Positions 31,910 to 43,714 of a stretch of DNA of 64,000 bases are shown one piece after another. Positions within the stretch are counted from its first letter, which is position 1. Each line of letters opens with the position of its first letter. Under the pieces are notes generated by a model that worked only from the letters and a program-made list of their open reading frames with translations, did not search any database and was not told the DNA's origin. Position numbers and translations under genes: made by a program. Location: contig NC_085059.1 of the NCBI RefSeq assembly GCF_963662255.1, forward strand, positions 3,086,501 through 3,150,500, read 5' to 3'. The stretch is from Cinclus cinclus. Lineage: Eukaryota; Chordata; Aves; Passeriformes; Cinclidae.

Positions 31910-33734
31910 AGACTGACAGGGATAATGGGCATCGATAGGGCCCCACTGTAAATATGTTCAGCATGTTCGAGGCTTTTTTTTATAGGAACAATTTGAAGAT
32001 TGTTAGCCTAAAGGTCCCAGAATGTTAATCTTTAGCTTCTAGATTTTTACAGTATAAGTCCCAGATTGTTAACAGTATAGTCTTCCTTGTAAATATGTTC
32101 TAGAGACTGTTGTTGTTGTTGTTAGAAGTAAATATGTTCTTCAAATGTTTGGCTGAACTTTGTTCAATAAATACTATTTCTTATTAAAACCTCGCCTCTC
32201 TTTGCAATTCCTTTGGGCAACCTTTGCACAGTGCTGGTTTCCACTTGCTCATGGTTCCTGGAGCTGCAGGTCCCTGGGGGTGCTGGCACAGCCAGCCCTG
32301 GCTGGGGGTCCCTGTGCAGGGGGGTCCCACTGAGCCAGCACTGCTGTTCCTGGGGCACAGCAGTGTCCCCGAGGGCAAAGCTGTCACCAGCAGAGAGGGA
32401 GCTCTGACAGCAGCAGGCCCTGCAGCAACGCTACCAAAGCAAAGGAAACCTCCTGACACCCTTCCTGCTGCGGCCACAGGGACTCCTGGGCAGGAGCCAG
32501 CATCAGGCACAGGGATGCAACATCCACCTCCATGCTCTGAAGGTCTCAACAGCCTTGGCAAGTCTGGGACCTGCACCCGGGCTGCTGCAGGGGCTGATGT
32601 TTAAGGCTTGCAGCCTCCAAAGCCTCTGGGCTTTGCTTCCCCCGCTTCCTTCCATTGCTCTGTGCCCAGGTTCCTCACCCTGCCCGTGTTCCTGCTGCTG
32701 CCAGCAGCCCCCAGAGCCCCTCACTCCCGGAGCATCCCCATCACAGGGAGCACCGGCAAATCCCACACGCTTCACAAAGCAAACTCCCCCACAGTAACCA
32801 AACCACTCTTTGGTCAGAGGGTGCCAAGGGGAAGCTCAGCACCAGCTGCTGTTTAAAGCATGCTTTCAAAAGTGGGTTCAGGCACTCTGGCAGTGCCTGC
32901 TGCGCAGCTGAGGCTGTGGGGACACAGCACTGGCTCAGGCCAGCCCTCAGCCCCTCACAGCTCATGCCAAGGGCCCAGCTCACAAAGCAGTTTCACACCA
33001 CTTGCTGCAGCTATTTCAAAGGCCTAAATGTCATTGGCAGGAGCCATTTAGTTGCCAACTCAGTGTCCGTGTCCTGGCAGGAGAAGCCACCAAGGGGCCT
33101 CTGCATGTGCACTCAGGGCACTTCCACTGCCATCCCAAAGGGATCGCAAAGGACAGGGCTCTTCTTTCAGCACTGCTGAGCTCCTCACGCAGCATTGAAG
33201 TCTCAGGAAGAGACAAGAATTGAGTGCACCAGGGAAGCTGGCCTCCAAGAAAAGGCATCAATCCCACGGCCCACCCAAGCCAACGGCCTGCATGTCTGTA
33301 CCTTCTCCTCCTTCTCTCTTCTCTGCTGTCACTTTGCCCCTTCTCTCTGTCCGGGAGCTTGGCCTCTCAGACAAATAAAAGATGTGCATCCTCACCTAGG
33401 CACGGCATAGATGTCTTACAGAATTGTCCCTTCTTCCCCGACAGCTGCAAATCCTACAGCTGCCAGACCTCATCCCTTGCTCCTAGAAAGGGAGAGAAGA
33501 CTTTCCATTCTAATCCATTGCCCAGCCCTAAGTCAACGACACAGTCAGTAGAAATAGCTGTGAAATCCCCGGCAGGAACCTGCCAGAAGAGCTACAGCTG
33601 TGGAGGGGGAAGAAGCAAACTCCCACCCCCACCACTGCTTTGGACTCCTTACCAGCTAAAACAGATCCCACTCCTGCGACTTTTTCCATTTTTTTGTTAA
33701 CCACAACTACCATCAATTTAAATCCATTGAAAAC

Positions 33735-33960
33735 AAGATCACAGGAGGGGTTGCGTGGAAAGGAACCTTCAATCCCACCCAGTGCAAGCTTTGCCATGGC
33801 AGGGACACCTGCCACTGTCCCACGCTGCTCCAGCCTGGCCTTGGGCACTGCCAGGGATCCAGGGGCAGCCACAGCTGCTCTGGGCACCCTGTGCCAGCCC
33901 TGCCCATCCTGCCAGGGAACACTTCCTGACCCATATCCCATCTGCAGCTGCTCCCAGTGC
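33735..33960 (-). mobile_element. CR1 fragment, minus strand (U6)
   Basis: Same breakpoints as in U1. The right end retains catctgcagctgctccc. Confidence 0.83.
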
Positions 33961-35549
33961 CAACAGGTGTCACTGCATGGCCTTGGGATGATGGATCAAG
34001 AGAAAGCCCCAAACTTTGAGCAGAGCTCCCAGTGCCTGTGCTGGGGACGTGCCACCCACCTGTCCCTCAAGCACTCAGCTGCCTCGCAGCCAGATGGAGT
34101 GTCCAACGGGTAAAGTACTCCCAGAGGATCAAACCCTAGTCACTGCACCAATGACAAGGTCTTTATTGGGAAAAGAAATGTCGAAGCACAGCGACATTTC
34201 TTTTCCAAGCAGGAGACGCTGATCCTGTGCCGGCAGCGCAGGGATGCGGTGATTGCTGGTCCTCATTTCATGCCTTTATCAGCTGCAGGGCCACCAGGAC
34301 AGGCTGTGGTCTCCCAGGGCAGCTCTGAGTGACACTGCTGTCCCCACCAGCTGTCCCCAGCCCTGGGTGCTGCCACGTGCCCCAGCCTCTGCAGCCCAAA
34401 GCACCTGGAGATCCCCCTGAGCATCAGCGATCGGGGCCGCTGCAATCAGCCTGCTGACCCAAAACCTCAAGTGCTGCCACAAGAAAAGCAGCTGATTCAT
34501 TGATACCTCGGAATTTCATGTCTCAATGCAAGGACAGGAAGCACCCCTATGCCACCAAATCATTGCTAAGGGCTTGCAAGCCTCAACGCGGAGATTTCAG
34601 CGTTGGACACGCAGTCAGGGCAAGGGTAAATCCACACAGAAATGACTCAGAAATTCCAAAACACACATCATGTTGGTCTTGACGCCTTTCTTGTTGGCTC
34701 AAGGGCTGTTTCCGTGGGCCACGCTTGCACAGAAAGAAAGGAAGTGCAGCTGCTGAGGAACATCTCCATGCCCTCAGCAGGTTTTGGTGCCTTTGCTGCA
34801 GGGCCGCTCCTGTCAGAGCCCCCTCTCTGCTGCTGACACCTTTGCTCTTGGGGACACCAGCCCAGGAACACCAGCAGGGCCCAGCATTGTCTCAGGGGGA
34901 CCCCCCTGTGCACAGGGACTCCCAGCCCCGTGGCTGTGCCAGCACCCCCAGAAACACCAAGATCTGGCAGCACTTTGCTCCGCTGCTCTTTCCGCACACG
35001 GACCCATCTCCTTCCTTTGCCATCCCAGGAAAATTCAACCTCTACCTCAGCCAAAGATCATTTCCTACACAGGGCTGATCAGAAATGTTCTTCTGCACTT
35101 CCTCCACCAAAACCACCCCCGCATGCCCACAAGACATTCCAGGGCCATCGGGAAACCCTCCACAAACACTGCACAGGCACCCAGGACCACGGGCTTTCCA
35201 TCTCTGCCATTCAGGCTCCCTGCGCTGCTCCTGGTCATTTTCTCCTCCTCTCTCCATAACTTTGGGAACCACAGAGCTCCCAGGCTTTGCCAATTCCCAA
35301 GGCCACTGCCATCCTTGACTTCTTGGACACCCCTAGGGCTGTGGACAGACACCCCTGTGTTTTCCCGCAGAAGATGTTAAGAGCCAACAGGAAGCCACAA
35401 AGTTACTGAGGCTGCTAGATCACCTCCCCAAATGAAAAAGCTGAAAAAGCTGTGGCTGCTGAGGAAGGGGAGGTGAAGCTTGTGTGGCAAGCTCAGAGCA
35501 CATTCACAATGAATGAAAGGTGGAAGAGGGAGGGTGACTCTTCCTCAGG

Positions 35550-35809
35550 AAGTCTACTGATGGGACAAGGGGGAATGGGATCAAACGGAAAGAGAGTTGG
35601 AAGAGATTTGATGCTGGAAAGAAGTTCTTTAATCTGAGGCTGCTTGTCCCTGACACAGGGAGCTGTGCACATGCGGGTGCCCCATCCCCAGCAACATCCA
35701 AGGCCACATTGGACAGGGTTGAAGTGCTGGGAGCTTGCTCAGGTTGGAACCAGATGATTTTTAGGGTCTCTTCCAAGCCAAACCACTCAAGGACTTCATG
35801 GTTCTATGG
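35550..35809 (+). mobile_element. CR1 fragment, plus strand (U6)
   Basis: Carries cacatgcgggtgcc (others cacatgtgggtgcc; U8 shares it) and the aggacttcatgg end. Confidence 0.86.
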
Positions 35810-35973
35810 CGTCCATCTCCAAGAGAGGAGTGGCCCTGAAGCTTCTGTGACATCACAGGGCCCAGAGTGCTGCAGGTGGAAGGTCCAGGGCCTGGAGACC
35901 AGCACAACAAACAGTTCACCTGCTGCCAGCACTCAGTTCTCCCCCACTCTTCGCTCTCTGCCACGGTGCCAAG

Positions 35974-36531
35974 ATGTTCCTGCTGCCATTACTCGCTTGT
36001 CCCCCGCTCTTCGTTCTCTGCCTTGGTGCTGAGCTGCTCCTGCTGCCGGGACTTTTCCTGCACTTCTACTGGAGCATCAACACCAACAGCATGAGCGCTC
36101 CTGTCCCAGTGGAGGTAGAGTGCCATCCCAGGGAGGGGGGCAGCCCTGACTGCCAGGGCAGGCTGCAGCCCTGTGGGGATGGATGCTGGGGAAAGGGACC
36201 CCAAGTGACATTGTGCTGTCTCATGCAGACTGCCAGAGACACCATTGAGGATATGGAGGTGGATGAGCAGGATGACACCGAGCCCATGGAAGTGGATGAA
36301 TATGATGAGACTGAGCCCATGGAAGTGGATGAGCAGGATGACACCGAGCCCATGGAAGTGGACGAATATGATGAGACTGAGCCCATGGAAGTGGATGAAC
36401 AGGATGACACCGAGCCCATGGAAGTGGATGAACAGGATGACACCGAGCCCATGGAAGTGGATGAATATGATGAGACTGAGCCCATGGACGTCGATGAGAA
36501 GGACAAGGAAGAGCCCGTGATCCTGGCATGA
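35974..36531 (+). CDS. Repeated ORF copy 6 (U6), longest copy
   Basis: 185 codons. The tail has three pairs plus one extra MEVDEQDDTEP block, so single 33-bp blocks can also be gained. Residue 6 is Leu (TTA) where others have Val (GTA); that same base creates a stop in the overlapping antisense frame at 35986-35988 while the sense frame stays open. Trp-Ser at residues 33-34. Candidate intron 36115-36228 with donor GTAGAG. AATAAA at 37139. Confidence 0.5.
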   Translation: MFLLPLLACPPLFVLCLGAELLLLPGLFLHFYWSINTNSMSAPVPVEVECHPREGGSPDCQGRLQPCGDGCWGKGPQVTLCCLMQTARDTIEDMEVDEQDDTEPMEVDEYDETEPMEVDEQDDTEPMEVDEYDETEPMEVDEQDDTEPMEVDEQDDTEPMEVDEYDETEPMDVDEKDKEEPVILA

Positions 36532-36656
36532 GGATGGAGCCCCAGGAGCAGGACAACCTGATGCTCCCCTGCCCTGCCCACAGGCAGTGCCCAGCCTGGG
36601 GCGGGGCTGGCTGGCTCTCCTCAGGGACATGGTACTCAAGGAAGTCCTGCTCAGCT

Positions 36657-36887
36657 GCTTCCTTCCTTCCTTCCTTCCTTCCTTCCTTCCTTCCTTCCTT
36701 CCTTCCTTCCTTCCTTCCTTCCTTCCTTCCTTCCTTCCTTCCTTCCTTCCTTCCTCCCTCCCTTCCTTCCTTCCTTCCTTCCTTCCTTCCTTCCTTCCTT
36801 CCTTCCTTCCTTCCTTCCTTCCTTCCTTCCTTCCTCCCTTCCTTCCTTCCTCCCTTCCTCCCTTCCTCCCTCCCTCCCTCCCTCCCA
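36657..36887. repeat. CTTC microsatellite (U6, about 230 bp)
   Basis: CTTC repeats with CCCT interruptions near 36755 and throughout 36835-36887. Confidence 0.96.
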
Positions 36888-37407
36888 GACTGACAGGGAT
36901 AATGGGCATCGATAGGGCCCCGCTGTAAATATGTTCAGCATGTTCGAGCCTTTTTTTATAGGAACAATTTGAAGATTGTTAGCCTAAAGGTCCCAGAATG
37001 TTAATCTATAGCTTCTAGATTTTTACAGTATAAGTCCCAGATTGTTAACAGTATAGTCTTCCTTGTAAATATGTTCTAGAGACTGTTGTTGTTGTTAGAA
37101 GTAAATATGTTCTTCAAATGTTTGGCTGAACTTTGTTCAATAAATACTATTTCTTATTAAAACCTCGCCTCTCTTTGCAATTCCTTTGGGCAACCTTTGC
37201 ACAGTGCTGGTTTCCACTTGCTCATGGTTCCTGGGGCTGCAGGTCCCTGGGGGTGCTGGCACAGCCAGCCCTGGCTGGGGCTCCCCGTGCATGGGGGTCC
37301 CACTGAGCCAGCACTGCTGTTCCTGGGGCACAGAAGTGTCCCCAAGGGCAAAGCTCTCACCAGCAGAGAGGGAGCTCTGACAGCAGCAGGCCCTGCAGCA
37401 ACGCCGC

Positions 37408-38031
37408 TGTGGGAATCGAGCTGGCTGACATCCATAGCCAGACCAGTGTTTTTTGATGCGTTGCCCCTTGGCCCCAGACCTTGGAGGGCATTTGTTTAAG
37501 TTTATAACAGTTCCTAGGAAAGTTGTCAAAGGTTTTAAAACTGTTCCTGGTCAAGCTTTATAATCCTCATTTCCCATTCATTGCCTCTATTCCCCGTTAT
37601 GTCATCCCTTTTCTCTTCCCAGTTCTGGAAAGTTCTTGTATCCTTGTACCCCCATTGGTTTATGTTCACCGCATTGTTCCACCCATCCTACCTTACTGGT
37701 TACTGCCCCATATTGCTCCTCCCTTGCACCACTTTTCCCTTTACCCATTGGATTATCATCCTGGACCCACCTCTCATCATCCCTTATAAATACCATGGAT
37801 TTTCCCTCAGCCTTGTCTTCTACCCTTTGCTCTTATAGTGTGTGCACGTGTTTTGGGCCTTGTCCCGCATTTTCTTTTATGATTATTAAAGTCTTTAGTT
37901 GCAGAGTTGTGGTGTGGACCCGTTCCACATTTTGCCACCTTGGCCCTGATATCAGGGGAACTTTAGAGGTTGGTCGGGGAGACTGCCCTCGAGTCTCGCG
38001 CCTTAAGTATTGAAAAACAAAAACCCCGACA
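37408..38031 (+). repeat. ERV2 5' LTR
   Basis: 624 bp, TGTGGGAATCGAG to CCCCGACA. TATA box TATAAATA at 37785-37792, two ATTGG (reverse CCAAT) motifs upstream, and poly(A) signal ATTAAA at 37885-37890. This gives a conventional U3-R-U5 with R starting about 25-30 bp after the TATA box. Confidence 0.93.
37785..37792 (+). promoter_or_regulatory. ERV2 LTR TATA box
   Basis: TATAAATA, repeated in the 3' LTR at 45369-45376. ATTAAA poly(A) signals follow about 95-100 bp later in both LTRs (37885 and 45468). Confidence 0.75.
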
Positions 38032-38033
38032 GG

Positions 38034-38051
38034 TGGCCCCTGAACAGGGAC
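38034..38051 (+). promoter_or_regulatory. ERV2 primer-binding site, tRNA-Lys3-like
   Basis: TGGCCCCTGAACAGGGAC starts two bases after the LTR. It matches the known tRNA-Lys3-type PBS at 16 of 18 positions. Confidence 0.8.
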
Positions 38052-38326
38052 CCTGATATTCAGGGCACCTTGTTGCAGAGGTAGGACTGTGTCCCCGGGA
38101 GTGTGGCTTTGCCGGGGCCCGGCGGAGTTGTCGGCGAAGAGGGACCTCGTCTGGACACCCGGGGAGCCAGCGAGGGACGTCAACAGAAGCACCTGCAGAA
38201 TACAGGTGTGTTTGGGGACACCCGACATAATATAGCCCTCTTTGCTGCCCTGTTTTAAAATACGGGTCCTAGTCTTGGCTAGGGGCGTCTCGGCAGCTAG
38301 ATCCCCTAAGGAGGATTCGAAGGAAG
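38052..38326 (+). other. ERV2 leader
   Basis: Untranslated leader with a possible splice donor CAG|GTGTGT at 38205/38206 that could serve env mRNA. The gag ATG follows in a strong context (aagATGG). Confidence 0.5.
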
Positions 38327-40192
38327 ATGGTTGGACAAATGTCAAGCGTAGAGAGGAACGTATATGGACGTTTTAAGTTAATTCTTTTAAGTACCACTAA
38401 GGACTTTTCAAAAAAAGAACTGAAAAAATTTGTAAAGTGGGTTTGTAAAAACTTCCCCAACACCCCGAGTGAAGAAATGATGAATACTGCCTTTTGGGAC
38501 TCGGTGGGGAACAAAATTTATCACTTGTCTGGAAAATGGGACCCCGAGGCACCCTGCATGCTCCCTCTTTTCCACCTTATCCTGGAAACCCTGCACCAAT
38601 CCCAGCTTCGATTACCCAGCTCGTCGGTTCCTCCTAACCCTTCTCCAAAGCAGCCTGTTCTCTCCCTGTCTCCTGTGACTGACCCTCCAGCTGAGATCCC
38701 CGATGGCAGCGCGCGGGCCGTCGTGGATCTCCCCCCTTCCATCCCTCTGGTGTCCTCATGTGTTCGTCCCGCTCACCCTCCTAACGACAGCTCTTGCCCC
38801 ATCGGCTGCCCTGCCACAAACGGGGGCCATTTTGGAATTACCACTAACACCTTCTGTCAAAGTCTGCGTTCCTCGGCTATTCCCGCCTCTAGCTCTGCCT
38901 TCCAGCCCGCCCTCGCTCCCTCACGGCCCGCCCACCACCCTCAGGGGCCGCCCACTCCTGCCCCTGCCGGAACTGGCGCTGAGTGCTCCTCCTCCCGGAA
39001 GGAGACCGGAACTGCCCTTCAGGCACTTCCGGAAGAGCCTGCCTCCAAAATGGCTGCGCCCATAGCTGAAGCTTGCAAATCTTACCGGCAGCTTAACACT
39101 AATGTAAATGTTATTGCTCCACTTTGTTCATCTTCCTCCGGAGAGAACTCGAGCTCTAGTGACTCTGAGGAGTCTTCACCTTGCCCTCTAACCCCTAAAA
39201 ACCCTTGGGAGAGGATCTGGAAAGCTGCTATAAAAGAAGAAAACTGGCAGATAGCAGCTAAGTTCAATGCATTTCCAGTGAGGTACCACAGGGGGAGGGG
39301 AGGGGCACCAAGATGGGAGCCTATGACATATGGGGAAGTAAAAGAACTGTGTCGGGCAGCCAAGGACCATGGGAGGGGATGCCCATATTTTAATAATCTT
39401 GTTCGGGCCACCTTCACAGCACATGTACTGACCCCCCATGACTTAAAATATATAATGACTATGTTGTTGTCTCCCCCTGAGTATACCTTGTGGGAAGGGG
39501 GATGGAAACGCATGCTCCAAGGATTCCTGACTGACTGCGTGAACGATCCAGCCAGAGCAGCATTAACAATGGACCACCTAGCCGGGGAAGGACAATTTAC
39601 CCAACCTGAGGAGCAAGCTGCAGCAGCCCCCAGGCAAGTACTTGATGAAATTAAAACTCTTGCTAGGAAGGCACTAGTCCACGTGCCAGATGGCAGCACA
39701 CCTAACTTGGAGTACACTAATATTAAGCAAGAGCCCGGAGAAACATACATGAAATTTATTGACAGGTTAAAATAAGCATTGGAAAAACAGGTTCCTGATG
39801 ACAAAACCAGGAATACATTGTTAGAGACATTGGCGGTAGCTAATGCCGACTCTGAATGTCGGAAGGTACTGCGCGCTCTGCCACGAGAACCCCCACCGAT
39901 GCTCCTCCAGATGATCGAGGCATGTAACCGTCTCGGGACGGTGGAGCATGTGGCAGCAGTACAAGCCCAGGCCATCGGACAGGGAGTTGCAAGAGCACTG
40001 GTTGCTGCACATTTTCCTTTGAAGTCGCCCCAAACGCAGTGCCAGTCTACATGTTTTCAGTGTGGCCAGCAAGGACACTTGCGAAAAGACTGTCCACAAA
40101 GGAAAGGGAGGTACCCAGTTGTTAGTAAAAATCAACCTCAGGCTAAACAGTTTTCCTTTAAAAGTAATTTTCCTAGGCAGCCGTCAAAAAAC
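38327..40192 (+). pseudogene. gag: ERV2 gag, interrupted by a stop
   Basis: Structural polyprotein. An N-terminal matrix-like domain (residues 1-90, Lys-rich helices) comes first, then a long Pro/Ser-rich linker, then capsid from about residue 285. The major homology region (around EPGETYMKFIDRLK) lies just before an ochre TAA at 39773-39775. The same frame reopens at once and reaches the nucleocapsid with one CCHC knuckle at 40052-40093. Initiator ATG has A at -3 and G at +4; the second residue is not Gly, so no myristoylation is predicted. The gag frame runs on into the dUTPase-like and protease regions; I place the gag end at the A AAA AAC heptamer by analogy with ERV1. Confidence 0.88.
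40186..40192 (+). promoter_or_regulatory. ERV2 A AAA AAC heptamer in gag frame
   Basis: AAAAAAC lies in register (A AAA AAC) after the zinc knuckle, where betaretroviruses shift from gag to pro. In ERV2 the -1 frame ends about 60 nt later, whereas the unshifted frame continues into protease. It may be a relic. Confidence 0.45.
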
Positions 40193-41005
40193 TTCCATCA
40201 GAGCGCAAGTCGGCCTTGCGCTATGACAAGAAATCCACAAGCCGAAGATACTGATGGCTGCGGAGAATCAGAACATTCTAACCACCACTACAGGCCCTGT
40301 GGCTCCGAACTCCAGCAGCTCATCTCAGGACTACCAGCAACAATTCCACCAGGTGCCCGGCTGGAGTTGGTGAGTGCTAAACCTGTAGTGCTGACTGACT
40401 GTTCCACACATTCAGTTTCAACAGGACAACTTGGGCTTGAAGATCGGCCCCACCAAGTGTTAATTTTAGGCAATTGTAGATCAAAGACTGAGGGCTTTTT
40501 TGTCCTTCCTTCCGTATTGTCTGTTACATCTTCCCAGGAAATGACTGTTTTAGCCCTAAGCCCTGACCCTCCTTGCTTTATTCCCGAAGGACTGCCTATA
40601 GCCCAAGCGATTATGTTGCCAGATGAAACGGAGGAAGAGGATTCAGAATCCTTTGTCATGTGGACCCAGGTTATAAGTAAGGACAGGCCTAAAATAACCT
40701 GTATCCTAGAGGCTAATGGACAGAGGGTAACTCTTAAGGGAACTGTTGACACTGGATCGGACGTTACTGTAATTTCTACCTCAAGATGGCCCTCAGGGTG
40801 GGCACTTACACCAGCTTCTGGAGTCCTTATGGGGATTGGAGGGGAAAGCACTAGTCTGAAAAGCATGAATTTGATCAAGATAGAGGGACCTAAGGGTCGT
40901 GTTGCCACCACCAGACCCTTCATAGTGAAAACACGAACGCCTGTCATCCTGTGGGGAAGGGATATTTTGACTGAATGGGGAGCGCGTTTGGAAATGGATT
41001 TTTAA
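40193..41005 (+). pseudogene. pro: ERV2 dUTPase-like region and protease, fused to the gag frame
   Basis: The first part (about 40350-40625) has the outline of a dUTPase, ending in an IPEGLPIAQAIMLP stretch like the conserved C-terminal part of the fold, but the N-terminal portion is short or lost. The protease follows, with active site DTGSDVT at 40748-40768 and LWGRD near 40948-40962. It ends at TAA 41003-41005 immediately after GGATTTT. The frame is the gag frame, unlike ERV1 where dut-pro needs a -1 shift; either an indel fused them or this lineage uses a gag-pro fusion as alpharetroviruses do. It cannot be reached from the gag ATG because of the stop at 39773. Confidence 0.8.
40996..41002 (+). 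promoter_or_regulatory. ERV2 pro-pol frameshift heptamer GGATTTT
   Basis: G GAT TTT directly before the pro stop TAA; pol lies in the -1 frame. Identical in sequence and placement to the ERV1 site at 5549-5555. Confidence 0.75.
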
Positions 41006-43675
41006 TTGGGGTCATTGAAGAGCGTGGCACCTTGAAAATAACTTGGAAAGATAATACCCCTATCTGGGTAGATCAATGGCCCCTACATGAGAAAAAACTA
41101 GCCGCGCTGCAATCCCTGATATCAGAACAACTTCAAAAAGGACACATAACATTCACCACCAGCCCCTGGAACACCCCCATTTTTGTCATCCAAAAACCAC
41201 GCAGTGACAAATGGCGACTCCTCCATGATCTCCGGAAAATAAATGAGGTCATAGAGGACATGGGTGCACTTCAACCAGGTCTTCCTTCTCCGGCTGTGAT
41301 CCCTAAAGACTGGTACCTAACAATTATTGACCTTAAAGACTGTTTCTTTGACATTCCATTACACCCTGATGATGCTCCATGTTTTGCCTTTTCCATCCCA
41401 TCAATCAACAGGGAAGCACCCCTTCAGCAATTCCATTGGGTGGTCTTACCTCAAGGAATGAAAAACAGTCCAACAATATGTCAGTGGTTTGTGGCTAAGA
41501 TACTAACCCCTGTTTGTAAAGTTCATCCACAGGTGTTGATACTTCACTATATGGATGATATCCTGTTAGCTGCCAAAGATACTGTCACACTGGACACTGC
41601 AGTGAAGGATACCATCTCAGCAGTCCAAAAAGCTGGATTAACTGTTTCAGAAGAAAAGGTGCAGCAAATGCAGCCTTGGAGGTATTTGGGTTATAAAATT
41701 TCGTCACGAACTATAAAGCCACAACTGCTCCAGCCGGAAGAGAACCCACAAACATTACATGACATGCAGAGGTTGCTTGGTGCTATCACTTGGGTGAGAC
41801 CCTTATTGGGGATTACAAATCAAGACTTGCAGCCATTATTTGACCTCCTGAAGGGAGATTCGGCCCCAAACTCCCCGAGACACTTGACAGAGGAAGCAAG
41901 ACACGCCTTGAATAAAGTGTCTTTTGCAATACAAACCCGGCAAGCACACCGGATGGACCCTATGTTGCCTTTCCTATTAGTGGTTCTGGGGAGGGGTCCT
42001 CAACTTCATGCCTGAATTTTTCGGTGGGATCTTGAGTTACCTGGTCCTTTGTTGATTTTAGAATGGATTTTCCTTTCCCACCAACCCAAAAAGACCATCA
42101 CTACAAAGCCAGAAATAAGAGCTCAGTTAATTATTAAGGCTAGAAGACGTTTGCTATCTTTCTCTGGGAGAGACTTTTCGATTATATTTCTGCCTTTGAC
42201 TTCTTCCTATTTAGATTGGCTCCTGCAACAATCTGAACACCTTGAAATTGCTCTAATAAATTTCCCTGGACAACTTTCTATCCATTGCCCTAAGCATAGA
42301 CTTCTAAGTTCTGATTTCAATTTATTTCCTAAACCCTTAAGGAGTGATAAGCCCCTCAAAGCCCTCACTTTGTTTACAGACGGGTCAGGAAAATCTCATA
42401 AATCTGTAATTACATGGGAAAACCCTATGACAGGTGAGTGGCTGTCAGATATTGAAATTGTTGAAGGCTCACCACAGATTGTTGAATTGGCGGCAGTGGT
42501 AAGGGCATTTTGCAAATTCACCGGCCCCGTTAATATTGTTACTGACTCAGCATATGTTGCAGGGATCGTGGAAAGGGCGGAAAATTCGTTGCTGAAGGAC
42601 ATTGCAAATGAACGGTTATATTCTTTACTGAAAAATAGAGTTTTTCTTCTTTCCCAAAGGCAGCACCCTTACTTCATTATGCATATCCGTTCCCACACTA
42701 CCCTTCCTGGACCCTTGACACAAGGTAACAATCGAGCTGACACACTTGCCATGACAGCACAAGTAACATTACCTAACATACCTGAGCAGGCAAAGCTTAG
42801 CCATGCATTCTTCCATCAAAATGCTCCAGCTTTGCATAGAATGTTTGATATTACCAAGGACCAAGCCAAGGCCATTGTAAACACATGCCCCTGTTGCCAA
42901 AAACTTTCCCTACCAGCTATTGGAGCAGCAGTCAACCCTAGGGGACTCCATAGTTTACAACTGTGGCAAGCAGATATAACACACTACCCTTCATTTGGTC
43001 GTTTCAAATACATCCATCTTTCTATAGATACCTTTTCAGGTGCTATCTTTGCCTCCGCTCACACCAAAGAAACAGCAGCAGATGCTATGAAACGTTTTCT
43101 CCAAGCATTTGCAATGCTAGGTATCCCCCAGGAAATAAAAACTGATAATGGTCCAGCTTATATTTCACACAAAAATAAAACAATTTTTCAATCAGTGGGG
43201 AGTCATCCACACCACTGGCATCCCTCACTCCCCCACGGGTCAGTCAATAGTTGAAAGAGCCCATGGTTCCCTTAAAAATCTTTTAGATAAACAAAAAGGG
43301 GGAATAGAGATCTTATCAAACACAGAAAGGTTAAGTAAAGCATTATATGTCTTTAATTTTTTGAACAATTCGTTTATGGAACCAAACCCTCCAATTATCT
43401 GTCATTTTTCGAATACAACACAGGCTCAACTGAAAGAAAGACCACCAGTCTTGGTAAAAGATGCTGAAACAAATCAAATCTTAGGAGGACCATTCCAACT
43501 AATAACTTGGGGGAAGGGATATGCTTGTGTCTCCATCTCCACAGATAGGGCACCTCGGTGGATGCCAGCCAAGAACATCAAACCTTACCTACAGCCTTTA
43601 AAAGAAGACCTACCAGAGAGTCCCAGTAGTCCAACTCCTAACAACAAGCCTGCAACTACTACTCCTTATGACTGA
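41003..43675 (+). pseudogene. pol: ERV2 pol (RT, RNase H, integrase), one stop and one frameshift
   Basis: The RT keeps an intact YMDD motif at 41548-41559 and LPQGMKNSP upstream. An in-frame TGA at 42013-42015 in the connection region splits pol; the frame then continues into RNase H (FTDGSG, ELAA, TDSAYV) and integrase. Integrase has the HHCC region (LSHAFFHQ, CPCCQ), core Asp codons at 42973-42975 and 43144-43146, a frameshift at about 43165-43180, then the catalytic Glu at 43253-43255 in the new frame and the C-terminal domain to TGA 43673-43675. It is better preserved than ERV1 pol but cannot give a whole product. Clearly related to ERV1 pol; class II. Confidence 0.93.
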
Positions 43676-43714
43676 CTATTTCACAGCTCCTCATCGCAAG
43701 TCATCGTTGGGACC

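Larger units (their letters stand above)
27273..32165 (+). repeat. Macrosatellite unit U5 (4893 bp)
   Basis: Complete unit: arm 1 at 27382-27562, minus CR1 at 28842-29065, hairpin at 29276-29313, arm 2 at 29882-30057, plus CR1 at 30657-30916, ORF copy 5, and an expanded CTTC tract at 31732-31909 that accounts for the extra length. In the exon-like segment AAAAGA is changed to AAATGA, a premature stop. Confidence 0.95.
32166..37138 (+). repeat. Macrosatellite unit U6 (4973 bp)
   Basis: Complete unit: arm 1 at 32275-32455, minus CR1 at 33735-33960, hairpin at 34169-34206, arm 2 at 34775-34950, plus CR1 at 35550-35809, ORF copy 6, CTTC tract at 36657-36887. It is the last unit of the left subfamily: cttcgctctctgcc before the ATG, caccattgag and gactgacaggg after it. 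Confidence 0.95.
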
